A DNA stretch of 5,496 bases, taken from Candidatus Heimdallarchaeota archaeon AB_125 (GTDB taxonomy: Archaea; Asgardarchaeota; Heimdallarchaeia; Heimdallarchaeales; Heimdallarchaeaceae). Positions 1 to 5,152 of this stretch are shown piece by piece. Both the position numbers and the translations under genes were made by a program. The stretch covers positions 1-5,496 of the forward strand of contig MEHH01000198.1 in assembly GCA_001940755.1 (NCBI GenBank). Reading direction: 5' to 3'. Every line of letters begins with the position of its first letter. Within the stretch, counting starts at the first letter, position 1. The notes below the pieces were generated by a model. That model worked only from the letters and a program-made list of their open reading frames with translations, was not told where the DNA came from and did no database searches.

Positions 1-609
1 AGATTTCATTATACCTATTCTTCTTGATGCCAATACTTCTTCTATTTCTGTAATTGCTTGTTTAATATGAACTTCAGGTTCATGAATAATTGGTTTCAAT
101 ACCTCATATCCTTGATCCTTCAACGATAGTTCGAAATCTCTATTCCAGAATTCTTTTATCCATTCCCATGGAAGATAAACAACATTCTTCTTCTTATACC
201 ATGCTTTAGATTCTCTAGTATCACCATCAAAATAATAGTAAAGAGGATGGTTTCTTGAAGATTTTTCCATAATAATTACAGGAATTGCTTTCATTCCTTT
301 GAATTTATCACAATATATTGAATCCATTCCAGAATTTAAAGATAAAACACAACTTAGTAATTTGAGAGCAGGTTCTTGAAGTTTAACTTCGATTTGTTCA
401 TCTGTTCCTTTAAAAGGATCAGAAGCTTCTCCACTCCTTGCGCGTATGGTTAAAAGCAAATCATCTTTGTATGCACACATGATTACTCTTTTGTAACTTT
501 CAAAGAAATCTACATTTCTTGTGTAAATATTACACATCTCTACAGTAAACCCTTTGTCTTGAAGATACGCTTCAACGAGCTTCATGAAATTTGTTTTGAA
601 CAAGCTCAT
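1..609 (-). CDS. Unrecognised protein, 3' end cut off by the window edge
   Basis: An open frame begins at ATG 609-607 and runs 203 codons with no stop to base 1, so the C-terminus lies outside the window. An in-frame TGA a few codons upstream of the ATG makes this the natural start. A TATA-like box about 27 bases upstream would give a leaderless message, and there is no convincing Shine-Dalgarno sequence. The protein is soluble-looking, mixed alpha/beta and rich in charged and aromatic residues, with no signal peptide or membrane segment. It opens with a helix (about residues 2-20), then a strand-rich part (22-58, including RVIMCAYKDDLLLTIRAR) followed by an IEVK segment near residue 74. A Trp-rich patch (KAWYKKKN, LPWEWIKEFW) lies near residues 137-157 and a charged helix near the edge. 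The strand pattern with an E-x-K step faintly recalls PD-(D/E)xK nuclease folds, but this is speculation. I do not recognise the family. Codon use (AGA, ATA, AAA) matches the neighbours, so a real gene is likely. Confidence 0.8.
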   Translation of the reverse strand, partial: MSLFKTNFMKLVEAYLQDKGFTVEMCNIYTRNVDFFESYKRVIMCAYKDDLLLTIRARSGEASDPFKGTDEQIEVKLQEPALKLLSCVLSLNSGMDSIYCDKFKGMKAIPVIIMEKSSRNHPLYYYFDGDTRESKAWYKKKNVVYLPWEWIKEFWNRDFELSLKDQGYEVLKPIIHEPEVHIKQAITEIEEVLASRRIGIMKS

Positions 610-632
610 GAAGGTATATCAGTCATAATACC

Positions 633-640
633 AGATAAAG
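633..640 (-). promoter_or_regulatory. TATA-like box for the left-edge gene
   Basis: On the minus strand the short gap between the YkgJ-like gene stop and the next ATG contains AAACTTTATCTGG. The core CTTTATCT is centred about 27 bases before the ATG at 609. That is the distance expected when an archaeal promoter starts transcription at the start codon itself, and it fits the lack of a ribosome-binding site. The gap is only 38 bases, so the gene may also be read through from upstream. Confidence 0.4.
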
Positions 641-647
641 TTTATCA

Positions 648-1154
648 TTAATCTGTTTGTTTTTCTCCAAAGAGAATAGACAAAAGATTTTCTGCTATTT
701 CAGAAGTATTAGATTTAGATTCATCTACATCAATTTCAATGTGCTCGCAAATATTTTTAGGGTGAACTATCACATAGAGCTTATCTTCATTTCTCTTTAC
801 TGAGAAAGGGTAAAGTTGACATGTTAAAGGTTTGAAATCGTGTACTTTACACAATCTATTTTCTTCAAGGAAAGCACATTCTCTCACGAAAGGTTTTTGT
901 CTAAGAATATATGCTTTAATCAAGCCATTTCGTTCAAGATTTTTATTAGCTATTAGAACAGGACTCATCGTTTCAATCATTTGATCAATTTCGATTCCAT
1001 TATCTTGCATTAGTCTTATATCAGGTTCAGTAACAGGAATATTGTTTAACTGACAGCATTTTGTACAGCATGTACATTCAAAAAAGATATGTTTAACCAC
1101 ATTGATTTCTTCAAATTCGTTAACAGAAGCAATTATAGTGCCACTAATATCCAT
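648..1154 (-). CDS. YkgJ-like CxxCxxCC metal-binding cysteine-cluster protein
   Basis: This is a 168-residue protein starting at ATG 1154. Residues 27-34 read CTCCTKCC, which satisfies the C-x2-C-x2-C-C signature of the YkgJ/UPF0153 family (putative zinc- or iron-chelating domain), preceded by the usual hydrophobic HIFFE. The second half also fits the family: C93, then C102 in the segment LCKVHDFKPLTCQLYPFSV, C112, and a late C136. The family usually places C-x(n)-C-x-[IV]-[HY]-x2-[RK]-P-x2-C-x2-[FY]-P here. An extra cysteine, C29, sits inside the N-terminal cluster, giving nine cysteines in all. There is no membrane segment. The molecular function of this family is unsettled; metal or Fe-S binding is inferred from the cysteines, and no reaction can be assigned. 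The gene is divergent from the rhomboid gene across a 121-base gap and lies upstream of the left-edge gene on the same strand with a 38-base gap, so the two could be cotranscribed. Confidence 0.85.
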   Translation of the reverse strand: MDISGTIIASVNEFEEINVVKHIFFECTCCTKCCQLNNIPVTEPDIRLMQDNGIEIDQMIETMSPVLIANKNLERNGLIKAYILRQKPFVRECAFLEENRLCKVHDFKPLTCQLYPFSVKRNEDKLYVIVHPKNICEHIEIDVDESKSNTSEIAENLLSILFGEKQTD

Positions 1155-1185
1155 TTTACTTTGCCTAATTGACCAATTTACTGAG

Positions 1186-1194
1186 GCTAAAAAG
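1186..1194 (-). promoter_or_regulatory. Weak TATA-like box for the YkgJ-like gene
   Basis: The minus strand reads AAGCTTTTTAGCC, with the AT core about 36 bases before the ATG at 1154. This would give a leader of roughly 10 bases. The match to an archaeal TATA box is poor, and no other candidate in the gap is better. Confidence 0.22.
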
Positions 1195-1247
1195 CTTGTC
1201 TATTCTTGGGATGAAAACCTACAAACTCTGCGTTGTATCAAAAAGAG

Positions 1248-1255
1248 TTTAATAA
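1248..1255 (+). promoter_or_regulatory. TATA box of the rhomboid gene
   Basis: The sequence TTTAATAA is preceded by purine-rich AAAAAGAG, as expected for a BRE element next to an archaeal TATA box. Its centre is about 25 bases upstream of the GTG at 1276, which predicts a leaderless or nearly leaderless transcript. The bases just before the GTG (CATTAATTT) contain no Shine-Dalgarno sequence, in agreement. Confidence 0.55.
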
Positions 1256-1275
1256 CTATCCTCCTTCATTAATTT

Positions 1276-1929
1276 GTGAGTGAGAAAAAAGAAGAAAGTT
1301 TCTCCATGAGTTCATTCTGGAAAACAAATTTACCTACAAGAAACATATTAGTAATTCTACTAATAATTCACATAACTCTATGGATAATCTCTTTAGCTAC
1401 AGTAAATATTGAAACATTTAGAGATGCTATATCTATATCACAAGAGATTCTAATTAGAGTAGGGCAATTTAACTTAGCTGTTTTTCAAGGGCATGTTTAT
1501 CAGCTGTTAACATCAATCTTTGTTCATGTAGATCTCGTGCATCTACTTTCGAATTGCTTATTCCTACTTGTATTTGGTTTAAAAGCAGAAGAAAGGCTAT
1601 TATCCTGGCAATACTATTTAGTTTTCATTATCTCAGGATTGATGGGAGGAATACTCTCCTTTGTTTATGGGCCAATTTCAATTTCAGCTGGTGCAAGTGG
1701 TGCGATTTTTGGATTACTAGGGGCTGACCTTACATTGATGTATCTGCATGAAAGAACTAAATCATTCTGGGGATATGTAGCCTCTGGTGTGATATTCTTT
1801 TTCATAATGTCGTTTGGCAGTCCAAATGTTACTTTGTTCGCCCATGCAATTGGTTTGATAACTGGTGCAATAATCCCGTTTATTTTCAAGAAAAGAAGAA
1901 AGTCAAGTGAATTAGATGTTTCTTTCTAA
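1276..1929 (+). CDS. Rhomboid-family intramembrane serine protease
   Basis: This 217-residue polytopic membrane protein cleaves transmembrane helices of substrate proteins within the bilayer; the substrate is unknown. The catalytic dyad is visible: Ser141 in GASGAIFG (residues 139-146) and His190 in AHAIG (189-193). The oxyanion-side residues fit too, with FVHVDLVHLLSN giving His84, His89 and Asn93, preceded by the L1-loop end GHVYQLLTSIF. Hydrophobic segments lie at about residues 23-44, 86-101, 112-131, 137-156, 165-181 and 184-204, which is the basic six-helix rhomboid core. There is no extra seventh helix and no cytosolic domain. The N-terminus (about 20 residues, KKEE-rich) and C-terminus (KKRRK) are short and charged, and are probably cytosolic. 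The start is GTG 1276, placed about 25 bases after a TATA box; ATG 1306 (residue 11) is an alternative. All key residues are present, so it should be active. The gene converges on rnhB and the two stop codons overlap. Confidence 0.93.
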   Translation: MSEKKEESFSMSSFWKTNLPTRNILVILLIIHITLWIISLATVNIETFRDAISISQEILIRVGQFNLAVFQGHVYQLLTSIFVHVDLVHLLSNCLFLLVFGLKAEERLLSWQYYLVFIISGLMGGILSFVYGPISISAGASGAIFGLLGADLTLMYLHERTKSFWGYVASGVIFFFIMSFGSPNVTLFAHAIGLITGAIIPFIFKKRRKSSELDVSF

Positions 1930-2615
1930 AAATATTCAGAGAGTTTTTTTGTTTCGCTCAACTCTTTCTTTATTTTCTTAGCTGTATCCCATGATTCCCT
2001 CACACATGGGGGAAACTTCTTGTGTTTTCTATAATAGTTATTCAGAAATTTCTTTGTGATTGGATCAGCAGGGTATCCTGAGCCTATATTTTCACCAATC
2101 TTCTCTGAGAGTTTTGCTATTTCATCATCTCTCTGATTTTTTGCAATAATTGATGCCGCAGAAACAATAGGATACAATATATCTGCCTTATGTTTAGAGA
2201 TTATCTTTGCTTTAGGAAATTCTGTTTCAAACACTTTTCCGAATCTTTTCTCATTAACATCTGCAGCATCAATGTAAATCTCAGCAGGAGTCTGTTTAAT
2301 TTTCTTAGCTAGTTTAAGCATCATTTTCTGTTCAATAACATTGAGAGTATGATTCTTTCTTAATTCATCAATTTCAGCTGCAGATAGATGTTTGGTTTGA
2401 TAATCGGCTGCTATTGAAATTAATATTGCATATAATTCAAATCTTCTTCTCTTAGACAATGTTTTTGAGTCTTTTACTCTGTGTTTTTTTAACAGCTCTA
2501 AATCCTTTCTTGGTAGTGCATAGGCACAGATTACTAAAGGACCAATTACTGGACCTCTTCCAGCTTCATCAATTCCCACGATAATATCATCTTGGTTACT
2601 CATTTCTATCATCAC
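1926..2615 (-). CDS. rnhB: Ribonuclease HII
   Basis: This enzyme hydrolyses RNA in RNA-DNA hybrids and single ribonucleotides embedded in DNA, using divalent metal at a DEDD site. The sequence shows GIDEAGRGPVIGPLV with Asp16 and Glu17 and the diagnostic GRG loop at 19-21. It also has DSKTLS at 49-54, Asp116 in YIDAADV, and Asp145 in KADILYPIVSAASIIAK. GSGYPADP near 179-186 carries a further conserved family tyrosine. The C-terminal basic helix (about 190-225) suits nucleic-acid binding, and 229 residues is a normal archaeal length. The start is uncertain: GTG 2615, ATG 2612 and ATG 2603 are in frame, and the GTGAT beginning at 2615 looks like a ribosome-binding site for ATG 2603 (MSNQDDIIVG), which would make it 225 residues. 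It follows trm1 by 5 bases and is the last gene of an apparent ftsJ-trm1-rnhB operon. Confidence 0.96.
   Translation of the reverse strand: MMIEMSNQDDIIVGIDEAGRGPVIGPLVICAYALPRKDLELLKKHRVKDSKTLSKRRRFELYAILISIAADYQTKHLSAAEIDELRKNHTLNVIEQKMMLKLAKKIKQTPAEIYIDAADVNEKRFGKVFETEFPKAKIISKHKADILYPIVSAASIIAKNQRDDEIAKLSEKIGENIGSGYPADPITKKFLNNYYRKHKKFPPCVRESWDTAKKIKKELSETKKLSEYF
1944..1950 (+). terminator. T-run that may end the rhomboid transcript
   Basis: Seven consecutive T on the plus strand, followed by GTTTC, begin 15 bases after the rhomboid stop. Archaeal RNA polymerase terminates at U-runs without needing a hairpin. The run lies inside the last codons of the convergent rnhB gene, so the message would carry rnhB antisense at its 3' end. 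Confidence 0.35.
2611..2615 (-). promoter_or_regulatory. GTGAT ribosome-binding site, decides the rnhB start
   Basis: GTGAT matches the anti-Shine-Dalgarno complement (GGAGGTGAT) and lies 7 bases before ATG 2603. The outermost possible start codon, GTG 2615, is part of this same motif. The downstream ATG is therefore the more likely start. Confidence 0.45.
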
Positions 2616-2620
2616 TTAAA

Positions 2621-3796
2621 TTAGAATCTCTTAATAAGCTTGGTTAACTCTTCATACTTAGCACTTGTCTTTAATCCTTCAGGACTAAAAACTGTTCTGG
2701 AAGCTTTGAATCCAGCATCAATAAGTGCATCAATGATATCTTGTATTTTGATACCTCTCTTCTCAGATTGCCTGGTTACGAATGGAAAATCGTAAAAAAA
2801 TGGTATATCATCAATCTCATCTAAGGCTGTTTCAAGTAATTTTGAAATTGTTTTTTCAGTGGGCAGTTCCACATCTTCTAGCAGTTTTTGCATTTGAATC
2901 AAGTATTGCCTATTGTATAATTTTCCTAACCATAAAGGTCCAGCTTTTTCTAGAAGATTATTGCAAATTGGACATATTGAGGTTTCATAATTTTCACTAA
3001 TAATGTAAGTACTGTGATATGAACAATGAGGGCAAAAAGTTACAAAACCAATTTGTTTATGCTGTTCATTTGCTGCTTCTTTGCTTTTTTCTATTTTTAC
3101 TTTAACTCTCAAGAAATGCTCATGGTGATAGCTAAAAATTGGGATAATCTCTAGTCCTAGTCTACCAGCACTAATGATGGTATTATAGAGTAGAATTCTA
3201 AGAGCAACTTCGTGACAAAGATAATGACGTGTTGGATATGAATTGTAAATTCTGAAACATGCTTCGGAATATTTACCACATAGAACTTGCAGATCGGTTG
3301 CTGTTGCGAAGAGATATCCTGAATTACGTTTAAGAGCATTTAGGGACGGTTCAATGAAGGATATTGGAGAACCGAAGGGATCTATATCGATAACATCTAT
3401 TGGCTTTTTTTGCTTAATAAAATCATAAATTAAATCCAGGGCATCAGAGTGAATAATCTCAAGTTTTTCATTGTCTTCATTTGTTGGAATATTCTTAGTT
3501 ATAATCTCGACTGCTTTTGGATTTTTATCATTTATGAATAAATGATCAATGGTGGTTTTGCTTAATTCATTCAATATTCTGAAACTTCTTACTCCTGTTC
3601 CAGCAAGTGCATCTACAAAAATCAGTGATTTTTTCTGTATCTTCGAAATAGTCTCTATCATAAGAAGGGTTACATCTCTGTTAATAGTCATTTTGGGATT
3701 ATAAAATACAGATGCATCATATATTCTTTCAGCATCTTGGATAATTTCAAATTCTGTTTTCCCTTCTTTAACTTTCTTCCAGCTATCTGTTGTCAT
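2621..3796 (-). CDS. trm1: tRNA (guanine26-N2)-dimethyltransferase Trm1
   Basis: This SAM-dependent enzyme converts G26 of tRNA to N2,N2-dimethylguanosine at the junction of the D and anticodon stems. At 391 residues it is close to archaeal Trm1 (about 380). Family motifs appear in order. VKEGKTEF (9-16) and VFYNPKMTINRD (30-41) come first, then the SAM-binding loop FVDALAGTGVRS (60-71) and the acidic INDKNP (88-93). The catalytic segment DIDPFGSP (137-144) has Asp139, and ATDLQVLCGK lies at 166-175. The C-terminal part carries a zinc ribbon (C255-x2-C258 and C275-x2-C278), followed by GPLWLGKLY, which is typical of Trm1. The basic, helical C-terminal domain ends with FKASRTVFSPEGLKTSA, another Trm1 hallmark. 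The start ATG 3796 has GAAGTGAT just upstream. It lies 18 bases after ftsJ and 5 bases before rnhB. No key residue is missing. Confidence 0.96.
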   Translation of the reverse strand: MTTDSWKKVKEGKTEFEIIQDAERIYDASVFYNPKMTINRDVTLLMIETISKIQKKSLIFVDALAGTGVRSFRILNELSKTTIDHLFINDKNPKAVEIITKNIPTNEDNEKLEIIHSDALDLIYDFIKQKKPIDVIDIDPFGSPISFIEPSLNALKRNSGYLFATATDLQVLCGKYSEACFRIYNSYPTRHYLCHEVALRILLYNTIISAGRLGLEIIPIFSYHHEHFLRVKVKIEKSKEAANEQHKQIGFVTFCPHCSYHSTYIISENYETSICPICNNLLEKAGPLWLGKLYNRQYLIQMQKLLEDVELPTEKTISKLLETALDEIDDIPFFYDFPFVTRQSEKRGIKIQDIIDALIDAGFKASRTVFSPEGLKTSAKYEELTKLIKRF

Positions 3797-3799
3797 CTT

Positions 3800-3807
3800 A
3801 TCACTTC
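3800..3807 (-). promoter_or_regulatory. Shine-Dalgarno sequence of trm1
   Basis: GAAGTGAT lies 3 bases upstream of ATG 3796 and matches most of the archaeal GGAGGTGAT complement. It sits wholly within the 18-base gap after the ftsJ stop, so trm1 appears to be translated independently from a shared message. Confidence 0.5.
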
Positions 3808-3814
3808 AAGTATA

Positions 3815-4414
3815 TCATTCAGAATCTGAAATGAAGTCTCTAGCTATCAAGTATATTTCTGAGCTCTGTTTTCTTGATGATTTTGGTTTGAATAACTTTA
3901 CTGTTCTAAACCTTTCCTTAACGCTTTTTACAAACTCCTGAGTTTCACTTCCTTGGAATATCTTACAAACAAAAGAACCACCCATGTAAAGAACACATTG
4001 AGATAATTCGAAAGCTCTTTGAGCAAGCATTGATTGAATAGAATGATCTTGATCATAATTTCCTGAAATATTTGGAGCACAATCAGAAATTAAGACATCT
4101 GATTTTCCGTAATTTTCAAGTAGAAATGTATCTAAATCTTTCTTAAAAATATCTTGAAATTCAATAACTATGTTTTTCTCTTTAAATTCTTGAATATATG
4201 CTTTATCAATAGCAATGACTAATCCATTACTTCCAATTTTTCTTGATGCTACCTGTGACCATCCTCCAGGGGATGCTCCTAAATCTATGATTTGCTGACC
4301 TTTTTTGAAAATAACAAATTTATCGTTTATTTCAAAAAGCTTGTAAGCAGCTCTTGATCTAAATCCACTTGCTCTAGCTTTTTTTGCATATGGGTCAGCA
4401 CTCAAAGTAATCAC
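3815..4414 (-). CDS. rlmE: FtsJ/RlmE-type 23S rRNA 2'-O-methyltransferase
   Basis: This SAM-dependent ribose methyltransferase is predicted to modify the A-loop uridine of 23S rRNA (equivalent of E. coli U2552). The related Trm7 branch acts on tRNA and cannot be excluded by sequence alone. The 199 residues contain the family's N-terminal segment ADPYAKKARASGFRSRAAYKL. The K-D-K-E catalytic tetrad is complete: Lys25, Asp111 in SDCAPNISG, Lys151 in FVCKIFQG and Glu186 in SSEIYLIA. The SAM loop is DLGASPGGWSQ (44-54), with the acidic AIDK (68-71) after it. KPKSSRKQSSEIYL (176-189) is the usual C-terminal signature. There is no added TRAM domain, unlike some archaeal homologues. The outer start is GTG 4414, but its GTGAT could be a ribosome-binding site for TTG 4405 (then MSADPYAKK, 196 residues). 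It appears to be the first gene of an operon with trm1 and rnhB, with its own TATA box. Confidence 0.95.
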   Translation of the reverse strand: MITLSADPYAKKARASGFRSRAAYKLFEINDKFVIFKKGQQIIDLGASPGGWSQVASRKIGSNGLVIAIDKAYIQEFKEKNIVIEFQDIFKKDLDTFLLENYGKSDVLISDCAPNISGNYDQDHSIQSMLAQRAFELSQCVLYMGGSFVCKIFQGSETQEFVKSVKERFRTVKLFKPKSSRKQSSEIYLIARDFISDSE

Positions 4415-4430
4415 ATAGAGTTATTTGAAT

Positions 4431-4440
4431 AATATAAAAA
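4431..4440 (-). promoter_or_regulatory. TATA box of the ftsJ-trm1-rnhB operon
   Basis: The minus strand reads TTTTTATATTATTC, with its centre about 20 bases before GTG 4414 and about 29 bases before TTG 4405. Archaeal TATA boxes usually sit 25-30 bases before the transcription start. Transcription would then begin near 4405-4410, inside or after the GTG. This favours the TTG start, with a leaderless or very short leader. Confidence 0.5.
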
Positions 4441-4449
4441 TCTAGTATT

Positions 4450-4461
4450 GATAAAAATTAT
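4450..4461 (-). terminator. Possible T-run terminator after TFE-beta
   Basis: The minus strand reads ATAATTTTTATC about 25 bases after the TFE-beta stop. It is the only T-run in the 68-base gap before ftsJ apart from the TATA region itself. A single T5 run is weak, so read-through into ftsJ is possible. Confidence 0.25.
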
Positions 4462-4482
4462 GTCCTCTCTCCCTTTTTATGA

Positions 4483-5001
4483 TTATTTCAAGGGAATTTT
4501 AATTTTATCATCATCATCCAGTATATCATATTCAATAAATTTGAAGGGTTGGATCTTCTTTGATTCATCTTCTTCAATTAACCATTCGTTGTACAATCTA
4601 CATGATACTGGATTTACTGGATTGTTAACTGCGCATTCACTAGTCCTGTCACATGTAAAACAAGGACACACCATTGTCAACCATCCAGTTTCTTTTTTCT
4701 TTGGTATTGTTAGAACATAATCTTTGACATTACCAATCTTAATTGGAATTTTCAAAATTTGATTTGTGTATAAAAGTTCATCTAGTTTGAGAACGATAGA
4801 TTCATGATTACCAAGCATATCTAACACTTCTCTATAGAGCACATTCTTGGTCTGTGTTCTTTCAATAATCTCTATAATTTCATCCCCTAAGGCAATACTA
4901 TAATTCTTCTCAATCTTTATTCTCTGAACAGGTATCATTCTCATCACCAGCGAATTGTAGTCGAATCCCTTCACCATTTGACTATGAACTGAAGGACTCA
5001 A
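4483..5001 (-). CDS. Transcription factor E beta subunit (TFE-beta, RPC34/hRPC39 homologue)
   Basis: TFE-beta pairs with TFE-alpha to help archaeal RNA polymerase open promoters; its eukaryotic counterpart is Pol III subunit RPC39/C34. The 172-residue frame has a winged-helix domain at about residues 36-100 (helices around GDEIIEIIER, LYREVLDML and ESIVLKLDELLYTNQILKIPI, then wing strands to YVLTIPK). A cysteine cluster follows: C114-x2-C117-x5-C123-x10-C134, then RLYNEWL. From memory, human RPC39 ends with the same spacing, CGLCPVFDDC...NPSNC-like text followed by Y-x3-WL, and ligates a [4Fe-4S] cluster. An extra Cys112 lies just before. About 30 residues follow the WL motif, including the acidic YDILDDDDK; human RPC39 stops almost immediately there. 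The start is uncertain: TTG 5001 has no ribosome-binding site, ATG 4977 is possible, and ATG 4938 follows GGTGAT. The gene is 151 bases downstream of gar1 with its own TATA box. Confidence 0.88.
   Translation of the reverse strand: MSPSVHSQMVKGFDYNSLVMRMIPVQRIKIEKNYSIALGDEIIEIIERTQTKNVLYREVLDMLGNHESIVLKLDELLYTNQILKIPIKIGNVKDYVLTIPKKKETGWLTMVCPCFTCDRTSECAVNNPVNPVSCRLYNEWLIEEDESKKIQPFKFIEYDILDDDDKIKIPLK
4943..4948 (-). promoter_or_regulatory. Internal GGTGAT, possible ribosome-binding site for a shorter TFE-beta
   Basis: GGTGAT is the best Shine-Dalgarno match near this gene and lies 4 bases before ATG 4938 (residue 22). The outer TTG at 5001 lacks any such motif. Starting at ATG 4938 would give 151 residues and keep the whole winged helix and cysteine cluster. 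The motif could instead be coincidental coding sequence (Leu-Val-Met). Confidence 0.35.
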
Positions 5002-5040
5002 ACAACGATGTTATCGTCTGATTATACATTCTCTGTTAGC

Positions 5041-5048
5041 ATATTTAA
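5041..5048 (-). promoter_or_regulatory. TATA box of the TFE-beta gene
   Basis: The minus strand reads ACTTAAATATGC. The core TTAAATAT is close to the archaeal TATA consensus, and its centre is about 44 bases before TTG 5001. Transcription would start near 5019, giving a leader of about 18 bases to TTG 5001 or about 80 bases to ATG 4938. Confidence 0.5.
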
Positions 5049-5083
5049 GTGTTAATACCGTTCAATTTCAAATGATAATTTCA

Positions 5084-5105
5084 GGAAAAAATGAAAAACA
5101 AAATT
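5084..5105 (-). terminator. T-rich terminator downstream of gar1
   Basis: On the minus strand this stretch reads AATTTTGTTTTTCATTTTTT followed by CC, three T-runs in a row. A further T5 run lies near 5123-5127. They sit between the gar1 stop and the TATA box of TFE-beta, with no strong hairpin, as expected for archaeal U-run termination. This separates gar1 from the TFE-beta transcript. Confidence 0.5.
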
Positions 5106-5152
5106 AACTGAATAATTACGACAAAAATAGTGAGACTAGTGTTCTTTCAGCT

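Noticed and set aside
1155..1275. tRNA or structured RNA in the divergent gap
   Set aside because: I could not find a cloverleaf, T-loop sequence or long inverted repeat; the promoter boxes account for what is visible.
1665..1889. A 74-codon minus-strand frame opposite the rhomboid gene
   Set aside because: It lies across the catalytic Ser-to-His part of rhomboid and has no motif or ribosome-binding site.
2782..3339. Short frames inside trm1 (plus strand 2782-3000 and minus strand 3157-3339)
   Set aside because: Both are out of frame with a gene whose Trm1 motifs continue unbroken through the region.
4505..4520. TCATCATCATC run as a microsatellite or regulatory repeat
   Set aside because: It is short and in frame, and simply encodes the acidic Asp stretch near the end of TFE-beta.
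4448..4720. A 90-codon plus-strand frame opposite TFE-beta
   Set aside because: It is antisense to a well-supported gene, is rich in Ser runs that mirror the acidic Asp codons on the other strand, and has no recognisable motif.
5070..5115. Possible C/D-box small RNA on the plus strand (ATGATAA near 5072, CTGA near 5108)
   Set aside because: The C box has a mismatch, no D' box is present and the terminal stem is poor. The stretch is better explained as the T-rich terminator of gar1 read from the other strand.
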